Origin: Schistocerca nitens
Lineage: Eukaryota > Arthropoda > Insecta > Orthoptera > Acrididae
Direction of reading: 5' to 3'
Assembly (NCBI RefSeq): GCF_023898315.1
Contig: NC_064623.1
Location: 21,101,640-21,165,639 of the forward strand
DNA: 64,000 bases
Both the position numbers and the translations under genes were made by a program. Each line of letters starts with the position of its first letter. Position 1 is the first letter of the stretch. Shown piece by piece: positions 21,882-31,025 of the stretch. The notes beneath the pieces are model-generated. The model was given only the letters and a program-made list of their open reading frames with translations, did not search any database and was not told where the DNA came from.

Positions 21882-22409
21882 CGTTTCTTAAGCGCAATAG
21901 GGAGACCGTTGTCCACACACGAAAAATACTCGTATACCGTAAAACTGGCTCCTCCGCATTTCACTGCTATCAATAGACACGGTGTCACTTTCGTAACACC
22001 CAAACGTTCGTACCTCCCAAATCCTTGCATCGGATTGCCACAGGATACAGCGTGGTTCGTCACTCCAAATCATTCATCTCCAGCCATCCACCGTCTTTAC
22101 ATCGCCTCGAGCCTCACTTAACGCTGACTTCGGAAATGCGTGGCTCATCAGCAGATGCTCGACCACTGTAGCGCATTCTTTTTAGGGTCCCGACCCGCCA
22201 TCACTCTATTAGCTGCACTGCTGGAAGCAGTATGGAAGTCACGGAGCCATTCCTTCCGCTGATTACGCCCACTTTCTTTACAACTACCACGAAAGTGATA
22301 TACCCACTCAGGAAAGCTGTCGTTAATGCCACTCTCACACAAAGCCTGTTACTGCACCAAAATGTCGTCTTTTCTCATATGGTGGAAGCAATAAAAATGA
22401 AAGCATAAG

Positions 22410-22622
22410 GCCCGCATCTCGTGGTCGTGCGGTAGCGTTCTCGCTTCCCACGCCCGGGTTCCCGGGTTCGATTCCCGGCGGGGTCAGGGATTTTCTCTGC
22501 CTCGTGATGGCTGGGTGTTGTGTGATGTCCTTAGGTTAGTTAGGTTTAAGTAGTTCTAAGTTCTAGGGGACTGATGACCATAGATGTTAAGTCCCATAGT
22601 GCTCAGAGCCATTTGAACCATT
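22410..22622 (+). mobile_element. SINE-A variant with a tRNA-Gly-type head
   Basis: The head has the form of tRNA-Gly: GCATCTCGTGGTCGTGCGGT, an anticodon loop TTCCCAC (anticodon CCC) and box B GGGTTCGATTCCC. The tail from TGTGTGATGTCCTTAGG onward is the common SINE-A tail. The duplication TGAAAGCATAAG flanks it at 22398-22409 and 22623-22634. So one tail family is joined to two unrelated tRNA heads in this genome. A 5'-truncated copy of the same variant lies at 5896-6025. Confidence 0.9.
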
Positions 22623-22634
22623 TGAAAGCATAAG

Positions 22635-24415
22635 TAGCCATTCCGAGTCACTGAAAGTAAAATATGTAGTGCGAGGCGATGGAACTAATAGTTTTCGTAC
22701 ACTTGAGAACATAGTACAGTATTACAATTGCACAGTATTGCGTATGGTTACGAGGGTAAAATGTATTTTTACACTCTTATAACCCTACTGCAATGTTTCC
22801 AGTTCAGTGTCCTTACATATTTATTACTAATGTCATCAGTAATGAGTAAGGTAGCTTTCCGTAACAATTTTTGCGTCAGTGTATCAAAACTGTTTCATAA
22901 CCGCAGTTTTCGCACGTTCACCGCGCACCATTAAATTGACAATTCTTTATTTCCTACACAGGTTGTTTCGCAACGGCCAGATCGACAGAGTGATGACAAG
23001 TAAGTGTTTGTATATTAGCATCTCGTGCTGTTGTATGAAAGTGCCTTCGCTAATCATGTCATGCTGTCCGAATTGCCCAGTCTGTGTATCCGTTGGCCCG
23101 GTGATTCATTCTGACGTTTCGCTACGAAATGAATTGACGCAGGAGTATGAATACTTGTTACAGTTTCTGCAAGTTCTCGCGGCTGAAAGGACGAAATGAC
23201 GGAGTTAATACCAGTATGTATGACGTTACAATGAGCATTTATGTAACGCGCTTATGTTAGCATAATCGTGTGACTGTGTGGACGGCTGCTAAGTACGAAA
23301 AGGATAAAAAAAAAAAAGCAGAAGTGATAACCGTCTTCAGTGCTAATTCAAGGACATTCGAGACTTGTACACACACGTGCCGACAAATTCTGTAACTGGA
23401 TACCGGACCGTCCTAACGTTCGCACGCTATCACGTTTCTAGTGCGGGGTAAGTGCATTTTAAAGCCGTTACTTCTGGTATCACCGTGAGCTCAGATTTCT
23501 GTGAGTTTTGCCGCCATTACGCGAAATGTACCTGACATGAAGTAAAGTGCTGCCACGTTTTTGGAACGAAGGCCCACGGAAATCCCTCTGTGGTCGAATT
23601 ACGCTTGCTAAAAGAGCGAGTCAAGAAATGCGCCTCTCTTCTCTGTATCTTCTAAAATACTTCGACTAATCCTACAGAGTAAGATTATCACGATCAAGAA
23701 TGGGCGGAATGTGGGGCTCGAATGTACCTCTTCCATCGATTCCTCGTAATTGTTCTAACAAATCTCAGTCTGGCGTCTCCATAGCACCCTTACCGAGTTA
23801 ACGGAAGGGCATAGGTAAGTTTCACAGAAAAGTTCCACGACTCTTCACGGATTCGTTTAGTCAGCGTGGGTATGGATCACAGACATGATCAAAAAACTGC
23901 GGCGGATGACGATGCAAGAGTGCCTCAATCACAACAGTCCGAGAAATTTCATGTTCAGAAACGAGACAAGAAATACACTACTTATCCCACCACGCCGCAA
24001 AAATTAAATAAATTGTGACCCTTACAGCAGCGTGCCATGAGCGAATTACATTTTCGAATCTCACGTCACTAGCAAATAGTGCTGGTGTTTATGAAACGGA
24101 TAGAACGGATAGAACGCAGGGAATCACAGACGAATGTCTGTGAAGTCCGCCTGGTTGTAGCTCTCGTTTTAAGCTCAAACATTACGACTTCCTGCAGGAA
24201 AAGAAGTTTCCCTCGAAGAGTGAGCTCCGATTTAAAAAAAAAAAAAAACACCCGTCCGAAATACAGCTTGCTGTGTTGATACACGACTTCTTGGAAACAA
24301 CAGATGCAGGTCAACAGGTAGAAAGTGTCTCCCCAGATTTCCGAAACACTTTCCACACTCACCACGTGTTTCACTCCTAACCGGGAGAGAATCATGCAAA
24401 GTATCACCGCACACG
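22635..24415. other. Unassigned stretch
   Basis: No recognisable gene or element across about 1.8 kb. The frames of 106 aa (plus, 22879-23199) and 112 aa (minus, 24069-24407) have no domain. Short poly-A runs occur at about 23308 and 24234. Decayed repeats are likely but I cannot name them. Confidence 0.3.
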
Positions 24416-24660
24416 TGTAGCGACCGCCTCGAGAAATATTTGAGTAACAGAGCTCTGTACGTTATACTGGACGGAGAATGCTCAACAGATTCGAAAATAG
24501 CAACCGGTGTGCCTCGAGGGAGTATAATGTGGTGTTCTAATGTTTTCAGTATACGTACAAACAATCTGCCAGGATCAGCAGCACAGCAAAAGATGCTGTC
24601 ATTCACAAGGAAGTATCGGACGACCGCTAGAAAATGGAGAAACTCTTGTACAAAATTTCC

Positions 24661-25403
24661 GGTGTCGTGGGGTTTCCTACCGTCGGGTTTCCTACGAGCA
24701 GTGGCGCACTAAACCGGTCAGAGACCCGGGCCGGCAAAACAAATTGAGGCTCCCCTTGCTACCCCCTCCCACCCACCTCACCACACAATAGCTCCTCTTC
24801 TCGTCTTACACAGTTGAGTCTTGGAGCTGTCATAATTCGGAATATATGCCACGAATTCTAATCCTTTATCTTTCAAATCTTGAAATTCCTGCTTAAAAAT
24901 TTGGGCTACATGCACTGTCTTTTCTTCACGAACTCTTTTTCTGCAATTATGTAGTCTTTTCTTTATCTCCACATCTGTATCGTCAGGTAGACAAGAATGT
25001 TGCTGTTTCACCATTTGCAATTTTTAAACGGCCTTTGCACCTACTCCATTCATAATTGACGCACATCCAGTTCGTATATTCTTCTTCATTTTTCCTATAA
25101 ATACGGTAGCGATGACCATCCTTCATAAGACACGGCCTCCCTTTCGTTGTTGTTATCACTTCCATCGTGTACACTGCATAGAACAGAAGTCGTATAGAAA
25201 AACGCACGGAACGAAAGCTGTCGACGACGACACTGTCTGAGAAACGGTGGCAACACCTGCACTGAGGGTGAGCGACTGGGGTAGACAAGCAGTGGGGGAG
25301 GCTCAGTTCACAAACACCTCGTTACGGGGCCGGTTGCTCGGGACAGCTCCGCTACCTGCTGCACCCTGGTAGGAAACCCCACGATAGGTAACCCCACGTA
25401 GGC
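24661..25403 (-). mobile_element. FLYWCH-encoding DNA element with terminal inverted repeats
   Basis: A 743-bp element is bounded by an exact 8-bp duplication AAATTTCC (24653-24660, 25404-25411). The inner 30 bp of each end (24666-24695 and 25369-25398) are inverted copies with 27 of 30 matches, and each contains two tandem sub-repeats of the form CGTGGGGTTTCCTAC. The interior encodes a FLYWCH zinc finger on the minus strand. FLYWCH domains often accompany Mutator-type (MULE) transposases, and an 8-11 bp duplication fits that superfamily. No DDE transposase domain is present, so the element is non-autonomous. A hAT origin (also 8-bp) is the main alternative. Confidence 0.75.
24778..25168 (-). 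pseudogene. FLYWCH-type zinc-finger protein, frameshifted
   Basis: FLYWCH fingers bind DNA. From the Met at about 25168 the protein reads MEVITTTKGRPCLMKDGHRY, RIYRKNEEEYTNWMCVNYEW and SRCKGRLKIANGE, giving the F/Y, L, Y, W, C, C order of the domain. The final His is in another frame (VKQQHSCLPDD), so one frameshift near 25005-25015 interrupts the domain just before its last ligand. The second frame goes on with a basic helix-like segment (DVEIKKRLHNCRKRVREEKT) and about 45 more residues to a stop at 24778, as in FLYWCH regions upstream of MULE transposases. It lies wholly inside the element at 24661-25403. Confidence 0.75.
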
Positions 25404-25764
25404 AAATTTCCACTCTGTTTAGTGACTGGCATCTCTTTTTAAACGTGGATAAAGGTGAAATAATACCTGTAATAAAGAGAAGGACCTGTATACTCTCTGA
25501 TAGCAACTATCAATATCTCGAGTATCTCGTGTCGTATCAGTATTCAGGGTTAAACTAAGAAGCTATATAAAATGGAATGTTCACATGTAATCAGTACTAG
25601 GGAAGGGCAATGGAGTAATTCAATTTCTTGTAGAGGATCTGGGAAAGTGTTGTGCATCTGTAGTGGAAACCGCATACAAGAGAGCGTAGTGCGACATATT
25701 CTGAAGTACGGCTCCCGTGGTCGGAGTGCTTATCAGGTGACCCTGGCAGAACACACTGGACGAG

Positions 25765-26410
25765 TCCACAGTCACCCCGCTACCATCTTAAACACGTCGG
25801 TAGTGCTGTAGAGAGGCATGACGGCTGCAGCGTCAGCAACCAGTATCACATCTGTGCTTCACTGATCTTTAATGCATAGGAAGCTTGATGCTTGGACGGT
25901 CCTCCAGGAGGCGACCCAAGCGGGCCGAAACGGAGCTGTTCTCTTCCGTAAGACACGTCATCGAAAATAGGTCCGGCTGCGTGCTAGCGCGGAGTGGTAC
26001 TTGGGGCAGTTCTCGTGCTACGCCAAGCCAGTTAGCTCAGGTCGAGCTTCCTGGGCCGGGCGCCGATTCCGCAAGAATTTCATCAATGAGGACTCTCCCT
26101 CGACAGTCACGTCTTGTCTTCGTGACCTGAGGAGCTGGCAGCTGCGGCGGATTCAGTGTTCGTGTCCTCCTCGCCGGAGAAGACGGCGGTCTGTGTCATC
26201 GGGGCACACGTGGACTTGTACATTTATTTATGTTTAACTTTCAAACGGCTACACGCTGGACTTTGGCAAATTTTGCCTCCTGTGGGACTTTGACTACAAT
26301 AAAGCGCGTGTTTAATGAACTGGGATTCAGTGCGAATGTAACCGGCCTTGATCTGCCAGAAGCATTATTGTTCTGTTTCTCAAAGTGGCTTACATTATGT
26401 TTTGCTTCAA
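25765..26410. other. Unassigned stretch
   Basis: No recognisable gene or repeat. Frames of 67-81 aa at 25885-26433 are short and overlapping. Confidence 0.3.
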
Positions 26411-26412
26411 AT

Positions 26413-26609
26413 AAATGGTTCAAATGGCTCTGAGCACTATGGGACTTAGCATCTGAGGTCATCAGTCCCCTAGAACGTAGAACTACTTAAACCTACTAAC
26501 CTAAGGACATCACACACATCCATGCCCGACGCAAGATTCGAACCTGCGACCGTAGCAGTCGCACGGTTCCGGACTGCGCGCCTAGAACCGCGAGACCACC
26601 GCGGCCGGC
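26413..26609 (-). mobile_element. SINE-A copy, GGTCTCGCGG head subtype
   Basis: Minus-strand SINE with the common tail. The head has box A-like GGTGGTCTCGCGGTTCTAGG instead of GGCCGAGCGG, the subtype also seen at 41688-41883. Box B is GGTTCGAATC. No clear duplication was found. Confidence 0.85.
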
Positions 26610-26631
26610 AGCAGTTAAGTCCCATAAGATT

Positions 26632-26634
<3 letters not shown>

Positions 26635-26690
<56 letters not shown>
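26635..26690. repeat. (CA)n microsatellite
   Basis: About 27 CA units between a SINE and a Jockey-like LINE end. Confidence 0.95.
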
Positions 26691-26691
<1 letters not shown>

Positions 26692-26694
26692 GTG

Positions 26695-27015
26695 CACCAA
26701 CGTTGTACGGAAAGCTAGCAAGTTCTCGTTCCTTTTTGTGCGCCAGTCGACAACCCATATGAAACTGGAACACAAATACTCTGGGAACGTTAAGCAAAAT
26801 CGCCGCAGGTTTCGCGAAACACTGTTGCACAAATTTAGAGAACCTGTATTCTGCGACTGCCCTGTATCTCGCGAACGGATCGTGAAAATGCGTACAGAGG
26901 CAGACAGACATTGTACCCTCGCTCAACAGGGGAGGGACAGAAAATCAACACTGCTAGCACGCGCCCTCCGCCATGCGCTGCAGGGTGACTAGCGTAATAT
27001 AAATGTACGAGTAGA
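26695..27015 (+). mobile_element. Jockey-like LINE, extreme 3' part
   Basis: The plus-strand frame reads RRRFRETLLHKFREPVFCDC and PVSRERIVK, then a variable stretch, ending with CTCCGCCATGCGCTGCAGGG and a short AT-rich 3' UTR (AGTAGATGTAA). It is homologous to the end of the fragment at 12660-13425. Only the last 300 bp remain. Confidence 0.7.
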
Positions 27016-27047
27016 TGTAAAAAAAGCAGGGGCGGGGGGAAATCATA

Positions 27048-28345
27048 CAGGGTGGCGCACGAAATGTGTTACCATTTTGTTTTTGAATATAGACTTTATT
27101 CTCAATACAATCTGAAAGGAACATATACTACATTGAAGAGCCGTCCACGGAGATTTGTTCTACCTCAGCACATGCTCAATATGTCCACCATTTCGTGTCC
27201 TAACTTCCTTCGAACGAACACTGAAGCTAGTGATTACCCTACGGCACATGTCTTTCGTAATTTCACTGCAAGCTTGAAGAATAAGTCTTCTGAGCTCCAT
27301 TAAATCACGTAGACGTTTCGGGAAAATCTTTTCCTTTAGGTACCCCCAAAGAAAAAAGTCACATGGATTGAGGTCTTGACTATTGCGGGAGGGGGGGGGG
27401 GGGCAGTTTTGTCCGTCATTGAAGCGACCTGGAAACCTGAGTTTTGGCAGTATGTGGCCTTGCTCCATCTTGCACGAACCACTGCGTGTTGAAGGGCAAG
27501 ACAGTAGCAAGAAGCTGCGGAATGAAGCTATTGCGAAGCATGCTCGAATAACGCTCGCTGTTCGCAGTTTCTTCAAAGAAAAAGGGTCCAATAAGTCCGT
27601 AACTGGGAATTGCTGCCCACGCTGTAAGCCTCGGAGCATAATGTCGTTCATGAAGCACTTGTGGGTTTTCAGTGGCCCAAAAGCGTACATTTTGTTTGTT
27701 AACCACACCATCTAAATGAAAATGCGCCTCGCCTGAAAACCAAACGTTGTTGAGAGTTTCTTCCCTATCCCCCGCCCACTGAGCAAACAGTAGTCTCTGC
27801 TGCTTCTGTTCTTCAGTGAGCTTCTGTGTACAGGTCACCTTGTGTGGGTACATATGGAGGTCACTTTTAAGAATGCGTCGAACGGAGCGTCTGGATATTC
27901 CCAGTTGCACTGCTGCCTTTCTACACGATTTCCATTGACTTTTCTGTACAGCAACTCGTACCGCTTCAATATTCTCCGGCGAACAAACAGGTTTAGGCCG
28001 AAGCCGCTTCGCTTCCAATACTGTTCCTTCCTGTACAAATTTATCGTACAACCTGTGGATGGTCTTCTCGCAAGGGACCCGTCGTGTGTTAAACTGTTGT
28101 CGAAAACGCCTCTGAGTCACAACAAGGCTTTTCGTTTCGTGAAAGAGTAACACAATTGCCGATCGTTGCTGTGTCGTCAGTCTTCCATTGTCAGCCATTG
28201 CTGCTTACTAGTCTCGTAGCGGCAGTATCGTGAATTACACGTCATTTCGTAGTTTTTTCAAGCTCTGCTGGTACTGCTGTAGAGATCCCAGCGGGATATC
28301 TAATGTGCGTCGTAAATTGTGAAGCACATTTCGTGCGCCACCCTA
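27048..28345 (-). mobile_element. Mariner-like (Tc1/mariner superfamily) element, end to end
   Basis: A 1298-bp element. The left end reads CAGGGTGGCGCACGAAATGT and the right end is its inverted copy, identical over 21 bp apart from the outermost base. TA lies on both sides (27046-27047 and 28346-28347), the target duplication of this superfamily. It contains one transposase gene on the minus strand. Ends and length are intact, so insertion may be fairly recent, but the transposase is mutated. Confidence 0.95.
27160..28198 (-). pseudogene. Mariner-like transposase, catalytically broken
   Basis: The main frame (28198-27416, 260 aa) has an N-terminal helix-turn-helix region (residues about 10-55 and 90-112, QLGISRRSVRRIL) and then the catalytic domain. 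The first catalytic Asp block reads VWFSGEAHFHLDG, where relatives have SDEAHF, so Asp is replaced by Gly at residue 156. The second is intact (QWFVQDGARPHTA, Asp244). A poly-G run on the plus strand (27391-27403) shifts the frame. The next frame gives SQDLNPCDFFLWGYLKEKIF with the third Asp and ends NGGHIEHVLR at 27160. The protein is therefore expected to be inactive. Confidence 0.9.
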
Positions 28346-28349
28346 TACT

Positions 28350-28858
28350 ACCACCAGTCACGGTAACGTGTCCTTTCGACGCCTGTATTCAACCACACAG
28401 GGCTAGAGCTGAAGCCCTAACCACCGCACAGGCTCCCAGAGGGGGCCGCCATCTCCAGTCGCCTGGTAGGCGAGTCCCCCGCAGTCCTCTGCTTGAACGC
28501 CGGCGCTCTACTCATCAGCAGGGGAGAGCGCGCCTCTCATACGTCGCTGCGAAGCACGTCGTTTGTTCGCGTCGACTCCCCAGCACTTTGTCGTAGCTTG
28601 CGTCACGCAAATCCTACTCGGCTAGAATCCCAAATAAGTTGAAAATATGTGGAATAAAGGGGTGAGTGTCTGTACAGAGAAGCGCGCGTGTGTGTGTGTG
28701 TGCAGCGGGTGGATAGCGCGGGACATGGGAACGCGTGCTCGCTGACTGCCGCTTGGCATGGTAACAAAGACCGCCGAGGCCCCCGGCTTGTTTACAAACA
28801 GACATCACGAAAACAAAGCGCTCCGCCGATAGCGGGGTGTCCGGTCTTGCCCCCAGAG

Positions 28859-28904
<46 letters not shown>

Positions 28905-29028
28905 CTGAGCGGGGCTCGGAGTGCGTCACGATCGCCGCGGTACCGCGTTCGAGCCCCACTGCTTCCGAAGCGTTTTTCGTCACAAGGGACTTCACAGATG
29001 AGTCCTTTTCGATTTTCTTAATAATTAT
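28350..29028. other. Unassigned stretch with two microsatellites
   Basis: GC-rich DNA at 28380-28600 and 28740-28960, with a short (GT)n at 28687-28702 and a (CA)n at 28859-28903. No recognisable gene. Confidence 0.35.
28859..28903. repeat. (CA)n microsatellite
   Basis: About 22 CA units. Confidence 0.95.
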
Positions 29029-29029
29029 A

Positions 29030-30250
29030 CACTGAAGCGCCCAAGTAACTGGTATAGGCAGGCGCGTTCAAATACAGAGATATGTAAACAGGCAGAATAC
29101 GGCATTACGGTCAGCAGCGCCTATGTAAGACGAGTGTCTCGCTCAGTTGTTAAATCGGCTACTGCTGCTGCAATGCCAGGTTATCGAGATCTGAGTTTGA
29201 ACGTGGTGTTATAGTCGCCGCACCAGCGATGGAACACATCTCCGATGTAGGGATGAAGTAGGGATTTTCCCGTACGACCATTTCACGAATGTACTATGAG
29301 TATCGGAAATCCGGTGATACATCAAATCTCCGACATTGCTGCAGCCTGAAAAAGATCTCACAAGAACGGGATCAACGACGACTGAAGAAAATCGTTGAAC
29401 GACACAGAAATGCAACCCCCCCCCCCCCCCCCCCCCGCAAATTACTGCAGATTTCAATGTTGGGCCATCAACAAATCTCAGCGTGCAAACCATTCAAAGA
29501 AACATCATCGATATGCGCTTTCGGAGCAGAAGGCCCACCCGTTTACCCTTGATGACTGCACGACACCAAGCTTTACGCCTCGCCTGGGCCCGTCAACACC
29601 GACATTGGACTGTTCATGACTGGAAACATGTTACCTGGTCGGACGAGCCTCGTTTCAAATTCTATCGAGCGGATGGACGCGTATGGATATGAGACAACCT
29701 CATAAATCCATGGACTCTGCATGTCAGCAGGGGCTGTTCAAGCTGATGGACGCCCTGTAATGGTGTGGGGTGTGTGCGGTTGGAGTGATATGGGGCCCCT
29801 GATACGTCTAGATACGACTCTGACAGGTGACACGTACGTAAGCATCCTGTCTGACCACCTGCATTCATTCATATCCATCGAGCATTCCGACGGACTTGGG
29901 CAATTCCAGCAGGACACTGCGACTCCCCACACGTCCAGAATTGCTACAGTGTGGCCGCGGCAGTACTGCTCTGAATTTAAACACTTCCGCTGGCCTCCAA
30001 ACTCCCCAGACATAAACATTATTGAGCAGATCTGGGATGCCTTGCAACGTGCTGTGCAGAAGACATCTCTATCCCGCCGTACTCCTACCGATTTATGTAC
30101 AGCCCTGCAGGATTCATGGTGTCAGTTGCGTCCAGCACTACTTCAGACATTAGTCGAGTCCACGCCACGTCGTGTTGCGGCACTGCTGCGTGCACTCGGG
30201 GGCCCTACACGGGATTACACAAGTGTACCAGTTTCTTTGCCTGTTCAGTG
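29030..30250 (+). mobile_element. Tc1-like element (family 1), end to end
   Basis: A 1221-bp element with ends CACTGAAGCGCCCAAGTAAC and, at the right, the inverted form (reverse complement CACTGAACAGGCAAAGAAAC). TA lies on both sides (29028-29029, 30251-30252). One broken transposase gene runs on the plus strand. A truncated relative in the opposite orientation lies at 38419-38945. Confidence 0.9.
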
Positions 30251-30266
30251 TAGAATCAGAGGGTAA
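29173..30266 (+). pseudogene. Tc1-like transposase, broken by poly-C, stop and frameshift
   Basis: The start MPGYRDLS at 29173 is soon followed by stops. A middle frame (29483-29692) reads HWTVHDWKHVTWSDEPRFKF with the first catalytic Asp, then ends at TGA 29690-29692. The last frame (29721-30266) reads GRPVMVWGVCGWSDMGPLIR, GQFQQDTATPHTSR (second Asp) and WPPNSPDINIIEQIWDALQR (third catalytic residue, Glu). All three catalytic residues remain, but the gene is split by at least two frame changes, one at the poly-C run 29417-29436. It cannot give a full protein. Confidence 0.9.
29417..29436. repeat. Poly-C homopolymer inside the Tc1 gene
   Basis: About 20 C residues in the region linking the DNA-binding and catalytic domains. 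The surrounding frames differ on the two sides, so the run is a likely frameshift site. Confidence 0.9.
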
Positions 30267-30595
30267 GTATCCAGACACCAATTTCCCGAAACAATATGAC
30301 TCACTTTTAAAAAAGCTTATGAAAACTCTTCAAGCACTGTTGCCTACAATAGATTTCTACCTTAATACCTTACTTGTCGATAGCTAAGTGCTTACCATAA
30401 CAGACCTGTAATGGTGAAATTCCTTGTTAGAATACAACATTTTTTACTTGTAGTTTTATTTAATTTCCATATTTATTCACAAATGGAGAGTTAACTAACG
30501 ATCAGCGAATCGTTTTTTCTTCAAAAATAACATTTCATTTTTAATTCATGTAGTATAAAAATGACATAAAAAGCGATACAGACAGGTGGAATGCG
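30255..30595. other. Unassigned AT-rich stretch
   Basis: AT-rich DNA after the Tc1-like element, without recognisable features. Confidence 0.3.
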
Positions 30596-30599
30596 TCTT

Positions 30600-31025
30600 T
30601 GTTAAATTCTGGTTCCCACCCAAGAAAGCAGAGACTACAGAATGGGCCACAACAACGAGGTATATAAGCTCGTGGAGAAGATGACTGATACGATTCGGAA
30701 AAGAAGGATTACCTTTTAGGCCCACGTGCTACGAAAGAGCCCAGAAAGGATTTCTAAAACTATGTTAATCTGCTTTCATGACAAGAAAACCAAAGGGGCA
30801 TGGTTTACAGAAGTTGATGAAGATGTATGGGGTGTGTAAATTTCTCATCGAGATAATCTACGAGTGATCCGCTTAAGGAATCATTACGAACACACGGGGT
30901 TTCCAGAAATGCTGAAGCTGGGCGCCGGATGGCGTGTACGAAAGAGAAAAAGAAGACCTCGGAAATGAATCCACGAGCACTGGATGGCAATCAAAGCTGG
31001 GAAACGAAGAAAGAAGAAGAATACT
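30600..31025 (+). mobile_element. LINE fragment, C-terminal region
   Basis: A plus-strand frame with stops reads NEVYKLVEKMTDTIRKRRIT, then HVLRKSPERISK, then WFTEVDEDVW and WRVRKRKRRPRK. This resembles the post-RT region of non-LTR retrotransposons, where a KRRL-x-F-x-GH-x-x-R block is followed by W-x-x-E-x-x-x-D. The catalytic part and the ends are missing. Confidence 0.5.

Larger units (their letters stand above)
20786..22160 (-). mobile_element. Tc1-like element (family 2), interrupted and right-truncated
   Basis: The left end (ATCATGAAAAGTATCCG, next to a TA) matches a Tc1-type terminus. Antisense sequence to the transposase lies at 20830-20990 and resumes at 21698-22110. On the minus strand the latter reads MIWSDEPRCILWQSDARIW, the block around the first catalytic Asp. 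Sequence corresponding to the Trp-Pro-Ala...SPDLNP region is near 21710-21735. Between the two halves is LINE sequence (20990-21697). The right terminal repeat was not found. Many stops show it is dead. Confidence 0.7.
24420..25760 (+). mobile_element. Jockey-like LINE fragment with RT motif, split by an insertion
   Basis: The left part reads ATGVPRGSIMWCSNVFSIRT then NNLPG, the RT motif usually written GVPQGSVLGP-x-LF-x-x-YINDLP. The sequence resumes after the inserted element (25404 on) with SDWHLFLNVDKGE, the usual W-x-L-x-LN-x-x-K block after the catalytic site. The FADD block is lost or degraded. An 8-bp duplication at the insertion point (AAATTTCC) confirms that the two parts were once continuous. 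Confidence 0.65.
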
